Shown here piece by piece: positions 28,382 to 38,417 of a DNA stretch of 64,000 bases. The notes beneath the pieces were generated by a model. That model had not been told where the DNA came from. It did no database searches and worked only from the letters and a program-made list of their open reading frames with translations. Numbering within the stretch: position 1 is the first letter of the stretch; each line of letters begins with the position of its first letter. The stretch covers positions 43,541,037 through 43,605,036 of the forward strand of contig CM043966.1 in the NCBI GenBank assembly GCA_014529385.2, given 5' to 3'. Both the position numbers and the translations under genes were made by a program. Origin of the DNA: Adiantum capillus-veneris. Taxonomy: Eukaryota; Streptophyta; Polypodiopsida; Polypodiales; Pteridaceae.

Positions 28382-29332
28382 CTATTTGCTTGAGAGACTT
28401 GCCTCCTCCTTGGGCACATTTTCTTCATGAGAGATCTCCTTGTTTTTATTATTCTTTTCCTCATATGCCTTGCGACGCATATTTTGTTGCTTAATAGTGC
28501 GATCTTCACATACAAAACATTTTGTATCCCTCAAATAGATCCAACTATTATCAAGGATAATCTTTCGCTTGGTCTCATCCGGCATGGTGCATACAATTGG
28601 CCGTTCTCCCGAGCGAGAAGCTCCTTGCTTCCCCACTCTATGTGCTCCATAGACCATAACTCCGGACATGCCAAAGTGGGTTTTGAAGAAATCTTCAATA
28701 ACAATGGCAAGAGAAGGAGGTGTCTCTAACTTCTCTTCGGGAATTCCACGAATAACAATGTTCTTGGAACGTCGCTCCCGTTCCTTCAACTCCTCCACAT
28801 CCACATTCTCAACATTCTTTGTTTGAACCATAGCTTGCATGAGTGAGGAATTAGAAACCACATTGCTAACACATACATCAGCCCAAGACTTATTTGTGCA
28901 TACAATTTTCATGTCGCATACATCCCGGCTCATAGTGTCAAATTTCTCCTCTTTCAATACATGGTCATGCTCTACTTTGCTCGTCCGCTCCTTCAAAGCA
29001 TTCAAGTCCACAAGAGAGCGTTTACATTCCTTGACTTCCTCTTCAAGTTGCATCAAACGTGTTATTTGCATCTCAAGTGTCCTCTTGAGATTCTCATTCT
29101 CAACCACAAGTACCCTTAGTGTGCCATTCTCCATTGCAAGTGCTCGTAAGTCTTCGCCTTGTTTGTTTACGATCTCTTGCAATGATACCAAGTACGCCAT
29201 GATCATGGTTTCCGATGTCGTTGGTTGGGTGGTTGTGTTGCTATCTCCACACTTAGGAGATTTTGGATCATTTTCCACAATGTTTGTGGACCTTGTTGAA
29301 GAAGAAGAACCCTTGCGAGTGCCGGAAGACAT
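28382..29332 (-). CDS. LINE-2 ORF1 protein, coiled coil and RRM-like
   Basis: An intact 316-codon frame starting at an ATG at 29332. Residues about 45-150 are rich in heptad-like leucine, glutamate and lysine (ENLKRTLEMQITRLMQLEEE), suggesting a coiled coil. Around residues 190-270, ERRSKNIVIRGIPEEK and then YGAHRVGKQG and RPIVCTMPDETKRKIIL match the RNA-binding fold of L1-type ORF1 proteins. The C-terminus is lysine- and glutamate-rich. The expected role is binding and packaging LINE RNA, acting as a trimer. The stop is a TAG after which the same frame continues into the endonuclease with no spacer, so this could be the N-terminal domain of a fusion protein. Confidence 0.82.
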   Translation of the reverse strand: MSSGTRKGSSSSTRSTNIVENDPKSPKCGDSNTTTQPTTSETMIMAYLVSLQEIVNKQGEDLRALAMENGTLRVLVVENENLKRTLEMQITRLMQLEEEVKECKRSLVDLNALKERTSKVEHDHVLKEEKFDTMSRDVCDMKIVCTNKSWADVCVSNVVSNSSLMQAMVQTKNVENVDVEELKERERRSKNIVIRGIPEEKLETPPSLAIVIEDFFKTHFGMSGVMVYGAHRVGKQGASRSGERPIVCTMPDETKRKIILDNSWIYLRDTKCFVCEDRTIKQQNMRRKAYEEKNNKNKEISHEENVPKEEASLSSK

Positions 29333-29415
29333 TGTATGTAAAAAAGAAGACGAGAATCAATTTTGTTGAACGTGTTCGCTTCGGAAATGCTACTACAGAA
29401 ACGCCTTTCATAACT

Positions 29416-29416
<1 letters not shown>

Positions 29417-29458
<42 letters not shown>

Positions 29459-30358
29459 TAGAGGGAAAGAGATAGGGATAGGGATAGAGGGAGTCCATGC
29501 TAGGGAAAGAGGGAGAGAGATAGGGAAAGAGAGAGAGTAGATAGAGAGGAATAGAGATAGAGAGATAGAGAAAGAGAGGGAACGAGGGAGAGATAGAGTG
29601 AGAGAGGGAAAGAGGGAGAGAAAGAGAGGAAGAGATAGAAAGAGAGAGATAGAGAGGGAGAAAGAAAGAGAGAGAGAGAGAGAGAGAGATAGAGGGAGAG
29701 ATAGAGTGAGAGAGGAAAAGAGGGAGAGTAGATAGAGAGAAAGAAAGAGATAGAGAGGGAGAAAGAGAGAGATAGAGGGAGAGAAAGAGAGGAATAGAGA
29801 TAGAGAGATAGAGAAAGAGAGGAAGAGATAGAAAGAGGGAGATAGAGAGGTAGAGAAAGAAAGAGAGAGAGAGAGTAGATAGAGAGGGAGAGAAAGAGAG
29901 ATAGAAAAAGGAAGAGAAAGAGAGAGATAGAGAGGTAGAGAAAGAAAGAGAGAGAGATAGATGGAGAGAGAGAGTAGATAGAGAGGGAGAGAAAGAGAGA
30001 TAGAAAAAGGAAGAGAAAGAGAGAGATAGAGAGGTAGAGAAAGAAAGAGAGAGAGATAGAGGGAGACAGAGGAAAATAGGGATAGGAAAAGAGAGAGAGA
30101 GAGAGAGTAGAGAGAGAGAGAGAGGGAGAGAGAGAGAGAAAGAGAGGGAGAGATAGAGTGAGAGAGGGAAAGAGGGAGAGAAAGAGAGAGATAGAGGGAA
30201 ATAGGGATAGGGAAAGAGAGAGAGATAGATAGAGAAAGAAAGAGAGGGAGAAAAAGAACGAGAGAGATAGAGAGGGAGAAAGAGAGGTAGAGAAAGAAAG
30301 AGAGAGAGATAGAGGGAAATAGGGATAGGGAAAGAGAGAGAGTAGAAGAGAGGGAGAA

Positions 30359-30393
<35 letters not shown>

Positions 30394-30509
30394 TAGAGGG
30401 AAAGAGGTAGAGAAAGAAAGAGAGATAGAGAAAGAGATGGAGAGAGGAAAAGAGGGAGAGATAGAGGGAAAGAGAGGTAGAGAAAGAAAGAGAGAGAAAT
30501 CGAAGGGCA
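29417..30509. repeat. 1.1-kb GA-rich imperfect satellite
   Basis: Continuous purine-rich sequence made of GAGAGA, GATAGA, GGGAGA and AAAGAG variants, with longer patterns (for example GATAGAGAGGTAGAGAAAGAAAGAGAGA) recurring. Long frames on the minus strand (runs of S, L, F and P) are artefacts. It separates LINE-2 from the HSPA12-like fragment and may once have been an intron. Confidence 0.95.
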
Positions 30510-30810
30510 GCCCATCCCCAAGCTTGGAGGGTGTAGGTAGAAGACAATGGGTTCCACTTGTAAAACATGCTGATCTATGTTTTGCAATAACAGGATGAAG
30601 CGGCTGCCTCACTTTGTGAGGCCATTCTAGGACATGGTGGATGTCTCTGGGGTCGCTCTTGTGGAAGTACGCGAAGCCCGAAAAAGTGGTGCCCAAGTCC
30701 AAAGCCACCATGACCTTAGCCGAGACCTCCATGTCTCGGCAGAAGATGTCGTCCATGTTTGGCTTCTCATCTCTGAGAGTGCTTGCTTTACATGGAGGCG
30801 CAAACATGAC
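30505..30810 (-). pseudogene. HSPA12-like Hsp70 fragment
   Basis: The minus strand reads KVMVALDLGTTFSGFAYFHK, the phosphate-1 loop of the actin/Hsp70 ATPase in its HSPA12 form, then DPRDIHHVLEWPHK. After a one-base shift it continues CYCKT-stop-ISMFYKWNPL and YTLQAWGWAALRF, matching the expected YCKTQT..FYKWN..L..WGWxA pattern. Family members are ATP-binding Hsp70 relatives. Only about 100 residues, one N-terminal exon, survive. The frameshift, a TAG in place of a glutamine codon, and replacement of the downstream part by the GA satellite mark it as dead. Confidence 0.72.
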
Positions 30811-30979
30811 TCTGGGATGGAGAGAGAGAGATAGAGGGAGATAAATAGAATTACTTATTGCACTACATTAGAATTGTAATGTTACGATCAATTGATCACT
30901 TAGATGTTGAATTTAGGTGCAGCCAACACAAAATGATGGCTACATTTACAACCTTAACATATATATATGTGTGTATATA

Positions 30980-31253
30980 TATATCTGTTTATGCATGTAT
31001 GTAGGCACTAAGTACGAGAGCATAGCATCCGAAGGTTAGACGCTTCCTCTTGGGTATAGTGCTTTTTTAATCATGGCGTTGCGGTCATTGATCCACTCAT
31101 GCATGGATTACCGCAATGTGGTGTGAACATATATATTTGTTTATGAATGTGTGTAGGCACTAAGTACGGGAGCATATTATCCGAAGGTTAGACGCTTCCT
31201 CTTGGGTATAGTCCCTTTTTAATCCTGGCGTTGCGGTCATTGATCCACTCATG
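30980..31253. repeat. Tandem duplication, 152-bp period
   Basis: GTAGGCACTAAGTACG begins at 31001 and at 31153. Each is followed by CCGAAGGTTAGACGCTTCCT and GCGTTGCGGTCATTGATCCA. It lies at the left end of the candidate CACTA element, a place where such elements carry subterminal repeats. Confidence 0.93.
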
Positions 31254-31462
31254 CACCCGCAACGTACCTTTGGTTTTACCAGGGTTGAGACTGCGATGAT
31301 ATCTAAAGAGGTGCAGTTGACCTTTGGTACTACTAGCCTCTACTTAGGTCTACTAGTATGTATATATATCTACGTGTTTGTGTGGTAATATACTTGTGTA
31401 GGTATATTTAGATGAGTGAGGAGGATGGAAAGCTTAATCTTATATTGCTCTTTGTAATGTAG

Positions 31463-33058
31463 ATGTCAGACGACAGACCAACTGGTGAGGAGCAGCCAGC
31501 TGGCTCTTCTTTTGGTTGGTTCACATCTCAGGTGGGCTCCCACCCGGGGTGGACATCGCCTCCAGTGGACCCGAGTCTTGAGTCGGTGAGAACAAGCAAA
31601 GAAATAAATAATGTTTCTACGTAGTTGACCATAAACCATGAGTGTCATAGGTTTTTTTTAATTTTATCTGCAGGCATGGCCATCCTATACTTACCCTTCT
31701 CAGATTCCTGCACCGGTCGTAGATCCAGACTTACAGCGGGCTATCTCTTTACGAGAGCAGTACCTCCGTTCGACGGAGGATTTGTTTGGCCGCTACACTC
31801 CACAGTAGCTTGCGACCTACATCATTTCTCTACAGACTACACCATGGGGGAGTCAGGGAGGGACTCCTTACCTACAGAGCCTCGCACCGACAACACCTCT
31901 CTCTACTCTCCCTTCCTATCGTCCTACTCCTATTCCATCGCAGGTTCCTACTCCCCTTGCATTGTAGGGTCCTACTCCCATGGCATCACAGGGTCCTACG
32001 CCACTCCGTTCCACTCTGGCTTCACCAGAACATCCTCGACGGACTTCCTCTGGCAGCGCACGTCGACGCTCGTCTCAGGGCAGCAAGCGCCGTGAGAGAC
32101 GAAGCGGCGACGGATCTTGTGGTTTCGCATGTTTTGGTAGTGGCGGGGGAACGGAGTCCCCAATTTTAGAGCGTGCCGCCTCTGACGCAGAGGACGAGGA
32201 TACTGATGCACCCGTGCCAGACATGCATGGGCGCTACTACAGGGTTAAACATGGCGGGGAGGTTCATTTTGTCACAACAAAGGGCAAGGCATTTCGACGC
32301 CATCTACAAATTCTTATACATTCAACGTATAAAAATTGTTTTATAAAGTTCAGAGACCAACTACCCAATCATGCACGGTACATTGAGGACGCTATGTTAG
32401 CTAGATTTCCAAACGCCCCCGATCAACATTTTTCACAACGATGGTTGGAGGGCTACATAAAGACATTTCTAAAAAACAAGCAGTCAAGTGTGCGGCGTGC
32501 AGTAGCCAACCAGGTCAAAGATCCAAACAGGAGTTACCGCGGTGGCAACATGGCAGACGCGGAGTGGGAGTGGGCAATTCAAGAGAAGAGCGATCAAGCT
32601 GCGAGCGACAGGCCCTCTTCATATAGACAACAATGGGAGGCCCGCGCAAGACAAACTCCCACGCACTATGGCTCAAGAGGAAAGGGAGCTTGGAAGGATA
32701 AATATGTAAGAATATTTGAATTATAATGTCGATCGTTGATTATAAAGATTGTAGTTGATAATTTGGTATTGTTATTGCTAACTTAGGAAAATGTCACTCT
32801 CTCTCGACCAACTAGAGAGATGCTCAAGTATCCGGAGCAACATACAGAATTTGATACTTGGCAATGGTTGTTTGAAAACAACCACATCTCTCGCAAGCAA
32901 TTTGACGCGACGGTTAGACCACTACAAGCGGTAAGTTTAAACAAGTAATTTTGTATGATCAATTGTTTTGAGCTGTGGATAATTGTTTAATTTGGTTTGG
33001 GTTTATGTAGAGTCAAAGTGATCCAACATACACGCCTCTTGACCACGACGAGGATTAG
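31463..33058 (+). pseudogene. Four-exon gene of unknown, possibly TNPA-like, function
   Basis: Exons 31463-31585, 31674-32705, 32787-32930 and 33011-33058 join in phase 0 with GT-AG borders (donors GTGAGA, GTAAGA, GTAAGT) to about 448 codons. Exon 2 has two in-frame TAGs (31806-31808 and 31965-31967), both in glutamine/proline-rich sequence and easily derived from CAG. Part 1 is low-complexity (PTPIPSQVPTP). A basic region (RRRSSQGSKRRERRS) and a better-structured part follow: FVTTKGKAFRRHLQILIHST, FIKFRDQLPNHARYIEDAML and FSQRWLEGYIKTFLKNKQSS. Exon 3 has DTWQWLFENNHISRKQFDAT. Size and layout resemble accessory proteins of CACTA elements, but I do not recognise the family. An upstream exon is possible because AG precedes the ATG. 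Confidence 0.6.
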
Positions 33059-33261
33059 ATAAAAAAATGTTTTGTCAAAACTTTCATAAAGTCCCAATGT
33101 GGCACAATGTATATACAACTATTTACTTTTTATTGTGACTTTTTAAAATAGTTGATCTTCTACATTTTTAATTGTCAAGGTAAAGTAAATTCAATTTCAG
33201 TTCTTTGGTATTTTTTATACTCTTTCAAAAAAATATTGATGACTTATTGTTTTATGCAGGT

Positions 33262-33327
33262 CAAAAATAAAGGTACTCATTTGGGCCACCCAAGTTTGGG
33301 CGGCCCAAATGAGCACCTTTATTTTTG
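33262..33327. repeat. Near-perfect hairpin, 26-bp arms
   Basis: The arms 33262-33287 (CAAAAATAAAGGTACTCATT...) and 33302-33327 match in 25 of 26 positions. The 14-base loop contains a further CCCAA/TTGGG stem. It lies about 200 bp downstream of the last exon, near the subterminal repeats. It could be part of the transposon end or a small-RNA source. Confidence 0.93.
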
Positions 33328-33329
33328 AA

Positions 33330-33544
33330 CTGGCGTTTAGCGATAATATACGCGATAATAGCAGCGGCAAAGTTCGTGGTAATAGCAGCAGATATATTAC
33401 AGCGACTATTACCACGCTTATTGCTGATAAACCACTACCGCGTTCATAGCGGCGGTTATTGCCGCCCACACAAATTTTTCTCTCTCCTTTTTCCTTTGTT
33501 TTTCCGCGGCGATGTTAGCGGTTTAGACAACTCCTCTTATAGTG
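33330..33544. repeat. Subterminal repeat region of candidate CACTA end
   Basis: Six or more related motifs built on ATAATAGC / TATTACC / GCGG in both orientations, ending at TATAGTG. In known CACTA elements such motifs bind the TNPA protein. Confidence 0.45.
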
Positions 33545-33599
33545 TACGGCCATCTCTTGTGGGAGATCTACAGAGGTGTCCATCTCTATGAGCGCCTGT

Positions 33600-34490
33600 G
33601 GGTGCCATGCGGGAATGTACTCCCCCCGAGGTCTCCCCCCTAGCACTTTTCCTAGCTGAGTCCCTAAAACCCGAAGGTGGTTATGGAAGTGCAAAGGGGA
33701 TTCAGAAACTCCACCGGCACAAGGAAGTTGGTGAGGGCATCCCTTTCTACGTTATAATCTTTGTGCCACTTGAAAAGGCACAGGGGGGAGGTTCGTAGCA
33801 GCCATTGGCCAATGCTCAGCACCCTGAAGGCCATGTCCGAATTTCGGAGCACAAATATGTATTGATTCTTGGGGAGAGCCTGGATGGTCTCCACCTCTGC
33901 ACCTAAGGGGCCCTAGTGGTTCTCGATCCACCCTTTCAGCACATCCGCCGCATGGGCGGGGACCACCTAGCCCTATTAGAGCTCTGGTTTCTAGATCAAC
34001 TTGTGCTTTGCAAACTTGAGCAGCAGGGAGAATAACAAGAGGCTTACCGATTGAAGCTTCTAATGCCTCCTGAAGAAGTGCTACCGCCTCCTCCTGGTGA
34101 GGGTCTGAGGGAGCTGCATGGGCGGTTGGAGTGGGAGAGTCCTCAACAGGTGTAGGATGAAGCCCTGCTGGATTGGCAGGAGATGTCTCGGTGTAGAAGC
34201 CTGCATCATGTCGAGCTTTCCACGCTGCTTACAGTCTGTTCAAGCTGTCAGGGGATAGACGATAATTGCCTCCGTTGAGGAGCACGGTTAGGCTATGATG
34301 GGAAAGGATTTCATGGGTCAGGCTATTAACTCCCCCAACGTGGGCTACAGAGGAGTTATTGTGCACAAGTAAGTGGTGAGGTAGTTCTCATGAGGCCCAA
34401 ATATTTGGGGGTCCAGCGTCGAGGCCTAGCGGTAGTGAGATGACGTGGGAGGCCATCTCCCCGATGAGACGACAGAGGGAGTGGCGGTGC
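33600..34490 (-). pseudogene. DUF4283-type LINE ORF1 relic
   Basis: On the minus strand, VLKGWIENH, then ETIQALPKNQYIFVLRNSDM and FRVLSIGQWLLRTSPLCLFK followed by WHKDYN, match the DUF4283 pattern of plant L1 ORF1 proteins (V..L..xxFxF.F.......L..GPW......L.L..W...F). The clear part is about 33664-33960. Upstream to about 34490 the frame is full of stops. It belongs to a different copy from the relic at 9663-10800 and has no endonuclease or RT beside it. Confidence 0.55.
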
Positions 34491-34800
34491 TGCTATTCCT
34501 TCACGCCATCGCTAGAGCTAGAACGATTAAAAGTAATCGATCCTCAACGTTTGCTTTCCTTGCGTGGGGTCAAGGTCGAATCTTTAATTATGATAGCATT
34601 GAGCTTCTTTACAATCGTCTCATTTGTACATTCCTCTGATTTAGGCTACAATGTTGTTTGTTGAGGGACGAGTTGCCACCTAGCTATGTCATTCAAGTTC
34701 CAGGTGCATGTTCTTGCTCCTATTTTTGCTGGTTGCCTTAGTGTGCATAAGTGAGGGGTTTTAAGAGCACTTTGAATTGTAGAAACCGTATCTCCTTAGG
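34491..34800. other. Gene-free stretch
   Basis: No supported feature. Confidence 0.4.
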
Positions 34801-34802
34801 TG

Positions 34803-35131
34803 TAGTTCACGTGAGGCGCTGGTTGGCAACATGTGTGCAACCAGTTGCCAATTAATTCTGTTTCCATGGTGGATTTCTTGCTTAGTTCCGGGTTCGTGGT
34901 TGCGAACTGGTTGCGGTCCTACTCCACCTCTTGGGGGTGAAGCGAGAGTGCAACTGCGAAAAAGACAAACGATCGTGCAGTCAACACGCCTGATTTGGTT
35001 ATCGGGCTGAGTATTCGGAAACAAAAGCTCCTTTTTGCCTCGTTTTTTCACGACCATGTGAACTAAAAGCACAGAGTTTCTAGCGGGAACTAGTTTGCAG
35101 TTGGTTGCGAACCTGTTGCTCATGTGAACTG
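34803..35131. mobile_element. MITE-like element, about 330 bp
   Basis: The ends are imperfect inverted repeats: TAGTTCACGTGAGGCGCTGG at 34803 and, reversed, CAGTTCACATGAGCAACAGG ending at 35131, both continuing into a GCAAC-type block. The interior has no coding potential and repeats GGTTGC-type words. An 8-bp target duplication is not clear. The TAG/CAG start suggests a hAT-like origin, which is inference. Confidence 0.5.
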
Positions 35132-35306
35132 GCTCTTATGCTATAAAGTGCTCCTGCTATCAAAAAAGATGCCTCAAGTCTCAAAAGTGTCCTGAAAATA
35201 TCTGCAATGGGAGCTCGATTATTCATTCACTATTCACCTACTTCCCTACTTCCCTATTTGGGTCTACATTCCAAAATCTATACTGATAGATAAAGGGAAG
35301 GGAATT

Positions 35307-35507
35307 CCCCCCCCCCCCCCCCCCCCCCCTCCTTTCCTTCTTGCCACGTGTCCAAACCTCTGCATTCCGGCGCCTTCAGGGAGTGTACTCTGAACGAAAC
35401 AGTGACTGAGAGTGAGAGAGAGAGAGAGGCTGCGTGGATTTTGTCGCATGGGGGGCCTAAGCGAAGAAAATGGTTGCCTGGCTGGACTTCCTCACGCCGG
35501 CTTACGG

Positions 35508-35538
<31 letters not shown>

Positions 35539-35550
35539 CGCAGCCTCAAC

Positions 35551-35580
<30 letters not shown>
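35307..35580. repeat. Poly-C (23) and GA/TG microsatellites
   Basis: C-run 35307-35329, GA tracts at about 35417-35428, 35511-35538 and 35562-35580, and a TG tract at about 35551-35562. Confidence 0.93.
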
Positions 35581-35581
<1 letters not shown>

Positions 35582-35599
35582 CGCAGATTGTGGCATAAC

Positions 35600-36871
35600 A
35601 TTGTTCATCCGGCAAGAGAAGAGAAGGAGAGGGAGGGAGGTCGCATTAACTTATCGCAAGGTAAAGACACAAAGAGAGGAGAGAGGGCGCATTCCACAGG
35701 GTAACCTACCACGGTACCACCACGTTCCATCTCAGGCCATTATGTAATTTCCCACTCCCAAGACATCAGTGCTATATGCATATCTCTCCTAATACACTGC
35801 ACAGTACAACGTACCTGCGTAGATTCAAGGGAGCTCACACTCTTGATATGTCTCTCTTCTCAACCTCATCCTCACCAGCTGCTGGCGCAACCTCATCCTC
35901 ATGATCACATCTCTTCACCATAACTTCCGCTCTCTATTGTGCTCCTGCTAAGGCCCCTTTCATACCGGCAGTACTGGCCTTCGGACCAAACAACGCGTAT
36001 TTGAAGATGATGTTGGAGTTAGTGGATCTTGAATATTCTCCATACTGATGACGGCTGACAGTAAGTAGGCTTTGTAGCTATGGTAATATGCTACTGACTA
36101 GCTATCATCTCCTTCAGCTTCGAATACGTCAACGCCTTGCGCATACAAAATTTGCAGCTGCCATCTGTGTAAGCAGTACAACAAGGATTTTCTAAAGACG
36201 AGTTTCCATACTCCAACAGTATCACTTTTTAGTATACATTTCTCCAGAGAAGTGCAAGAGAAGTTGAAATGCAGAACCAGCTATGCGTATGCAGCCAGGT
36301 GGAAGGCAACTCTCAGTAGTAGCAGATGCTCTACCAAAGGTGGTGGACACTACAGTACATCAGCGGTTCGAGGACGGTTACAGTGCTGGAGGTAGGAGGT
36401 CGGCAACGGAGGAGGTCAGTGACGGCGGAGGTAGAAGGAGGCGGCATGGGGGGATGTTGAGAGAGAGAGAGAGAGAGAGCACGCGAAGCTGAGAGCAGCA
36501 CTGCGAAAAGAGAGGTAGAGGCCCTGGGCAGTGGGAGCCTTTCATTTGCCTACCAAAATCCTTTACATCGTTAACGGTTCAAAATTCCCCGACCCTCTAC
36601 ATCTTTAGTAGGCAAGCTGCTCTTACGGTTCTTTTCCACTCTCCAGTTTCTTTCTTCCACTCTAACAGCTCCTTTCCACTCAACTTCTGCATGGAGAGAT
36701 GCACCAGATTCAAGTCCCTTGAGTGCACTCCCTCAGACGTAGCTCTCCATTCTTCCCTATCTTGCTTTGTGTGCATGCATGTCCGAGGGCTATGCTGGTC
36801 TTGCTTGCAGGTATGCCAACTAGAGCTCGAAAGAAGCAGCCGTTTCCTGCAACATGACCCACAAAGGCTTG

Positions 36872-36873
<2 letters not shown>
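35600..36873. other. Gene-free stretch
   Basis: Apart from a short GA tract (about 36460-36478) I see no gene or element. Frames are short and overlap in several phases. Confidence 0.5.
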
Positions 36874-36931
<58 letters not shown>

Positions 36932-36932
36932 A
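36874..36932. repeat. (TC)n-(AC)n compound microsatellite
   Basis: About 16 TC units followed by 13 AC units. Confidence 0.97.
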
Positions 36933-37084
36933 AAATTGAGTGCAGCTATGCTACATGTAGGCTTTGATGCAGAGAGAGGTATTGTATACATCATGTCTTC
37001 AACTGCAATATTAATCTCCCCACGCGTCTCAGCAACAACTAGCTAATCTATGTTATGTGCACATACAAGATAGACATATGTGGA

Positions 37085-37107
37085 TGTGTGTGTGTGTGTG
37101 TGTGTGT

Positions 37108-37154
<47 letters not shown>
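37085..37154. repeat. (TG)n-(AG)n compound microsatellite
   Basis: About 12 TG units, a short junction, then about 20 AG units. Confidence 0.97.
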
Positions 37155-37155
<1 letters not shown>

Positions 37156-37583
37156 CGCAAGGAAATCGTAATTAATCAAGCAGCGTGACGTCTGTTTTTA
37201 TCAATATGTGTTTGTAAAGTAAATGGTTTGTTTGTTCTGTCTTTACATGAAGTGTGTATGTATGGCTCAATAAATTAGTAACAGCGCTGTTCCCATGTGC
37301 GTATGGTATGTTTATCCCCATGTATCTATATTTGCAGGTATGTGAGTCTGTTTATAAATCTTCATGATAACACAATAGCTCCACTATCGCCTTGCAGCTC
37401 TCACATGGCATAGTTGCACGCAGTTGCAGTGAAGGGTTCCAATATGACGCAAGGCTGCCATGTAAGGTCCATGTCAAAAAGAGTCGACGCAAGTCATTCC
37501 CTCCCAGAAGAGAAAAAAAGAATCCAACCTCCTCTCTGTTGCCTTCTTGCTCCAACAGCCACGGCTCTTTTTGACAAGCCTCA

Positions 37584-37614
<31 letters not shown>

Positions 37615-37667
37615 CCTCTCTCTGCACCTTCACTCTATCACACTCTGTGTCTCTTCAACGTTAACGA

Positions 37668-37700
<33 letters not shown>

Positions 37701-38370
37701 GCTTTGTGCGTGCGTGGCATCTCTCTTGTCGCCTTCGTGCGTGCATGGCATCTCTCTCCAGGATAGGTGCGTTGCAGGTCGGCAGAGAGCAACGGCCTCT
37801 CGCGTCTGCGCTTGTCAGCCTTCTGTCCGAAATCGACAAAAAAAAATCACCTTCGTACTTGCAAAAAAAATCTGCTCCTCTCACTCACCTCCTACCACGC
37901 GGCCTTGTCCCCACCATTTTCTCACGGGCACTTTCCTTTCGCTTTAGCTTTTGCGCTGTATGTGAGCAGATACCCTCTAAACTGACCTGCTCGGAAAATT
38001 GAAGCAACAACATACTGGAACTACTGTCCACTTCATTAATTTATTACTTCATAAGATTCGTTTCGCATCTCATTTGCAAAAGCAAAAGTCTTTGATTTAC
38101 TCGTTCCCATGGTGCATCCGCCCTTGTGTCTGTCATTGCGGTGGATAGCTACATCCCCGTCCTCTCTCTCTATCTCCGTCCTCTCTTCACCCACACCACA
38201 CTCTCGACCGTCTTGCCTCCACGGTTGTACCATCTGCTATGCACTCTGCACCTCTTTGGCTGCTGCGACTCTCCCTATCCTATGAATCGAGGTCTCGTGT
38301 GGCCATCACGTCCCCCATCCTTCTGCTCTTACTTGTGCGCCTTCACCATGCAGTTCCCATCCCATCGCGC

Positions 38371-38372
<2 letters not shown>
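37155..38372. other. Gene-free stretch with TC tracts
   Basis: (TC)n at about 37584-37610 and 37672-37699. The word GTGCGTGCATGGCATCTCTCT-like is repeated near 37710 and 37740. No coding region is supported. Confidence 0.5.

Positions 38373-38415
<43 letters not shown>
38373..38415. repeat. (GA)n microsatellite
   Basis: About 21 GA units preceded by CGCGCGC. It marks the left edge of the right arm of the inverted duplication. Confidence 0.97.

Positions 38416-38417
<2 letters not shown>

Larger units (their letters stand above)
24953..29416 (-). mobile_element. Near full-length LINE-2, single reading frame
   Basis: About 4.46 kb on the minus strand. A short 5' leader (29333-29416) is followed by ORF1 (coiled coil plus RRM-like), AP endonuclease, reverse transcriptase and a C-terminal CxxC...C finger, then a 3' end with GGTCATATTTGACC and a (TATC)n tail. 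All coding parts lie in one frame, interrupted by TAG (28382-28384), TGA (27356-27358), TAA (27317-27319) and TGA (25229-25231). Both flanks are GA-rich repeats, so the target duplication cannot be resolved. It is much better preserved than the other LINEs here and is of a different type (RRM-like ORF1 instead of DUF4283). Confidence 0.93.
30861..33544 (+). mobile_element. Candidate CACTA-like DNA transposon
   Basis: The right end is TATAGTG (33538-33544), the reverse of CACTATA. It is preceded by about 150 bp of short related direct and inverted motifs (GCGATAATAGCAGCGG, GGTAATAGCAGCAG, CTATTACCACGC, GGTTATTGCCGCC), like the subterminal repeats of CACTA elements. On the left, CACTACATTAGAATTG (from 30861) is an imperfect match to the right end's CACTATAAGAGGAGTTG. 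A spliced gene of TNPA-like character lies between, and no TNPD transposase is seen. The 3-bp flanks (TTG and TAC) do not match, so the left end is doubtful. Confidence 0.42.

Noticed and set aside
25668-29369. Plus-strand frames of 60-190 codons over LINE-2
   Set aside because: Antisense shadows of the ORF1, endonuclease and RT frames.
29408-30587. Long minus-strand open frames rich in S, L, F and P over the GA satellite
   Set aside because: They are direct translations of (GA)n-like repeats, open in all three frames at once, so they carry no coding signal. Only the first codons (30505-30810) have real protein similarity.
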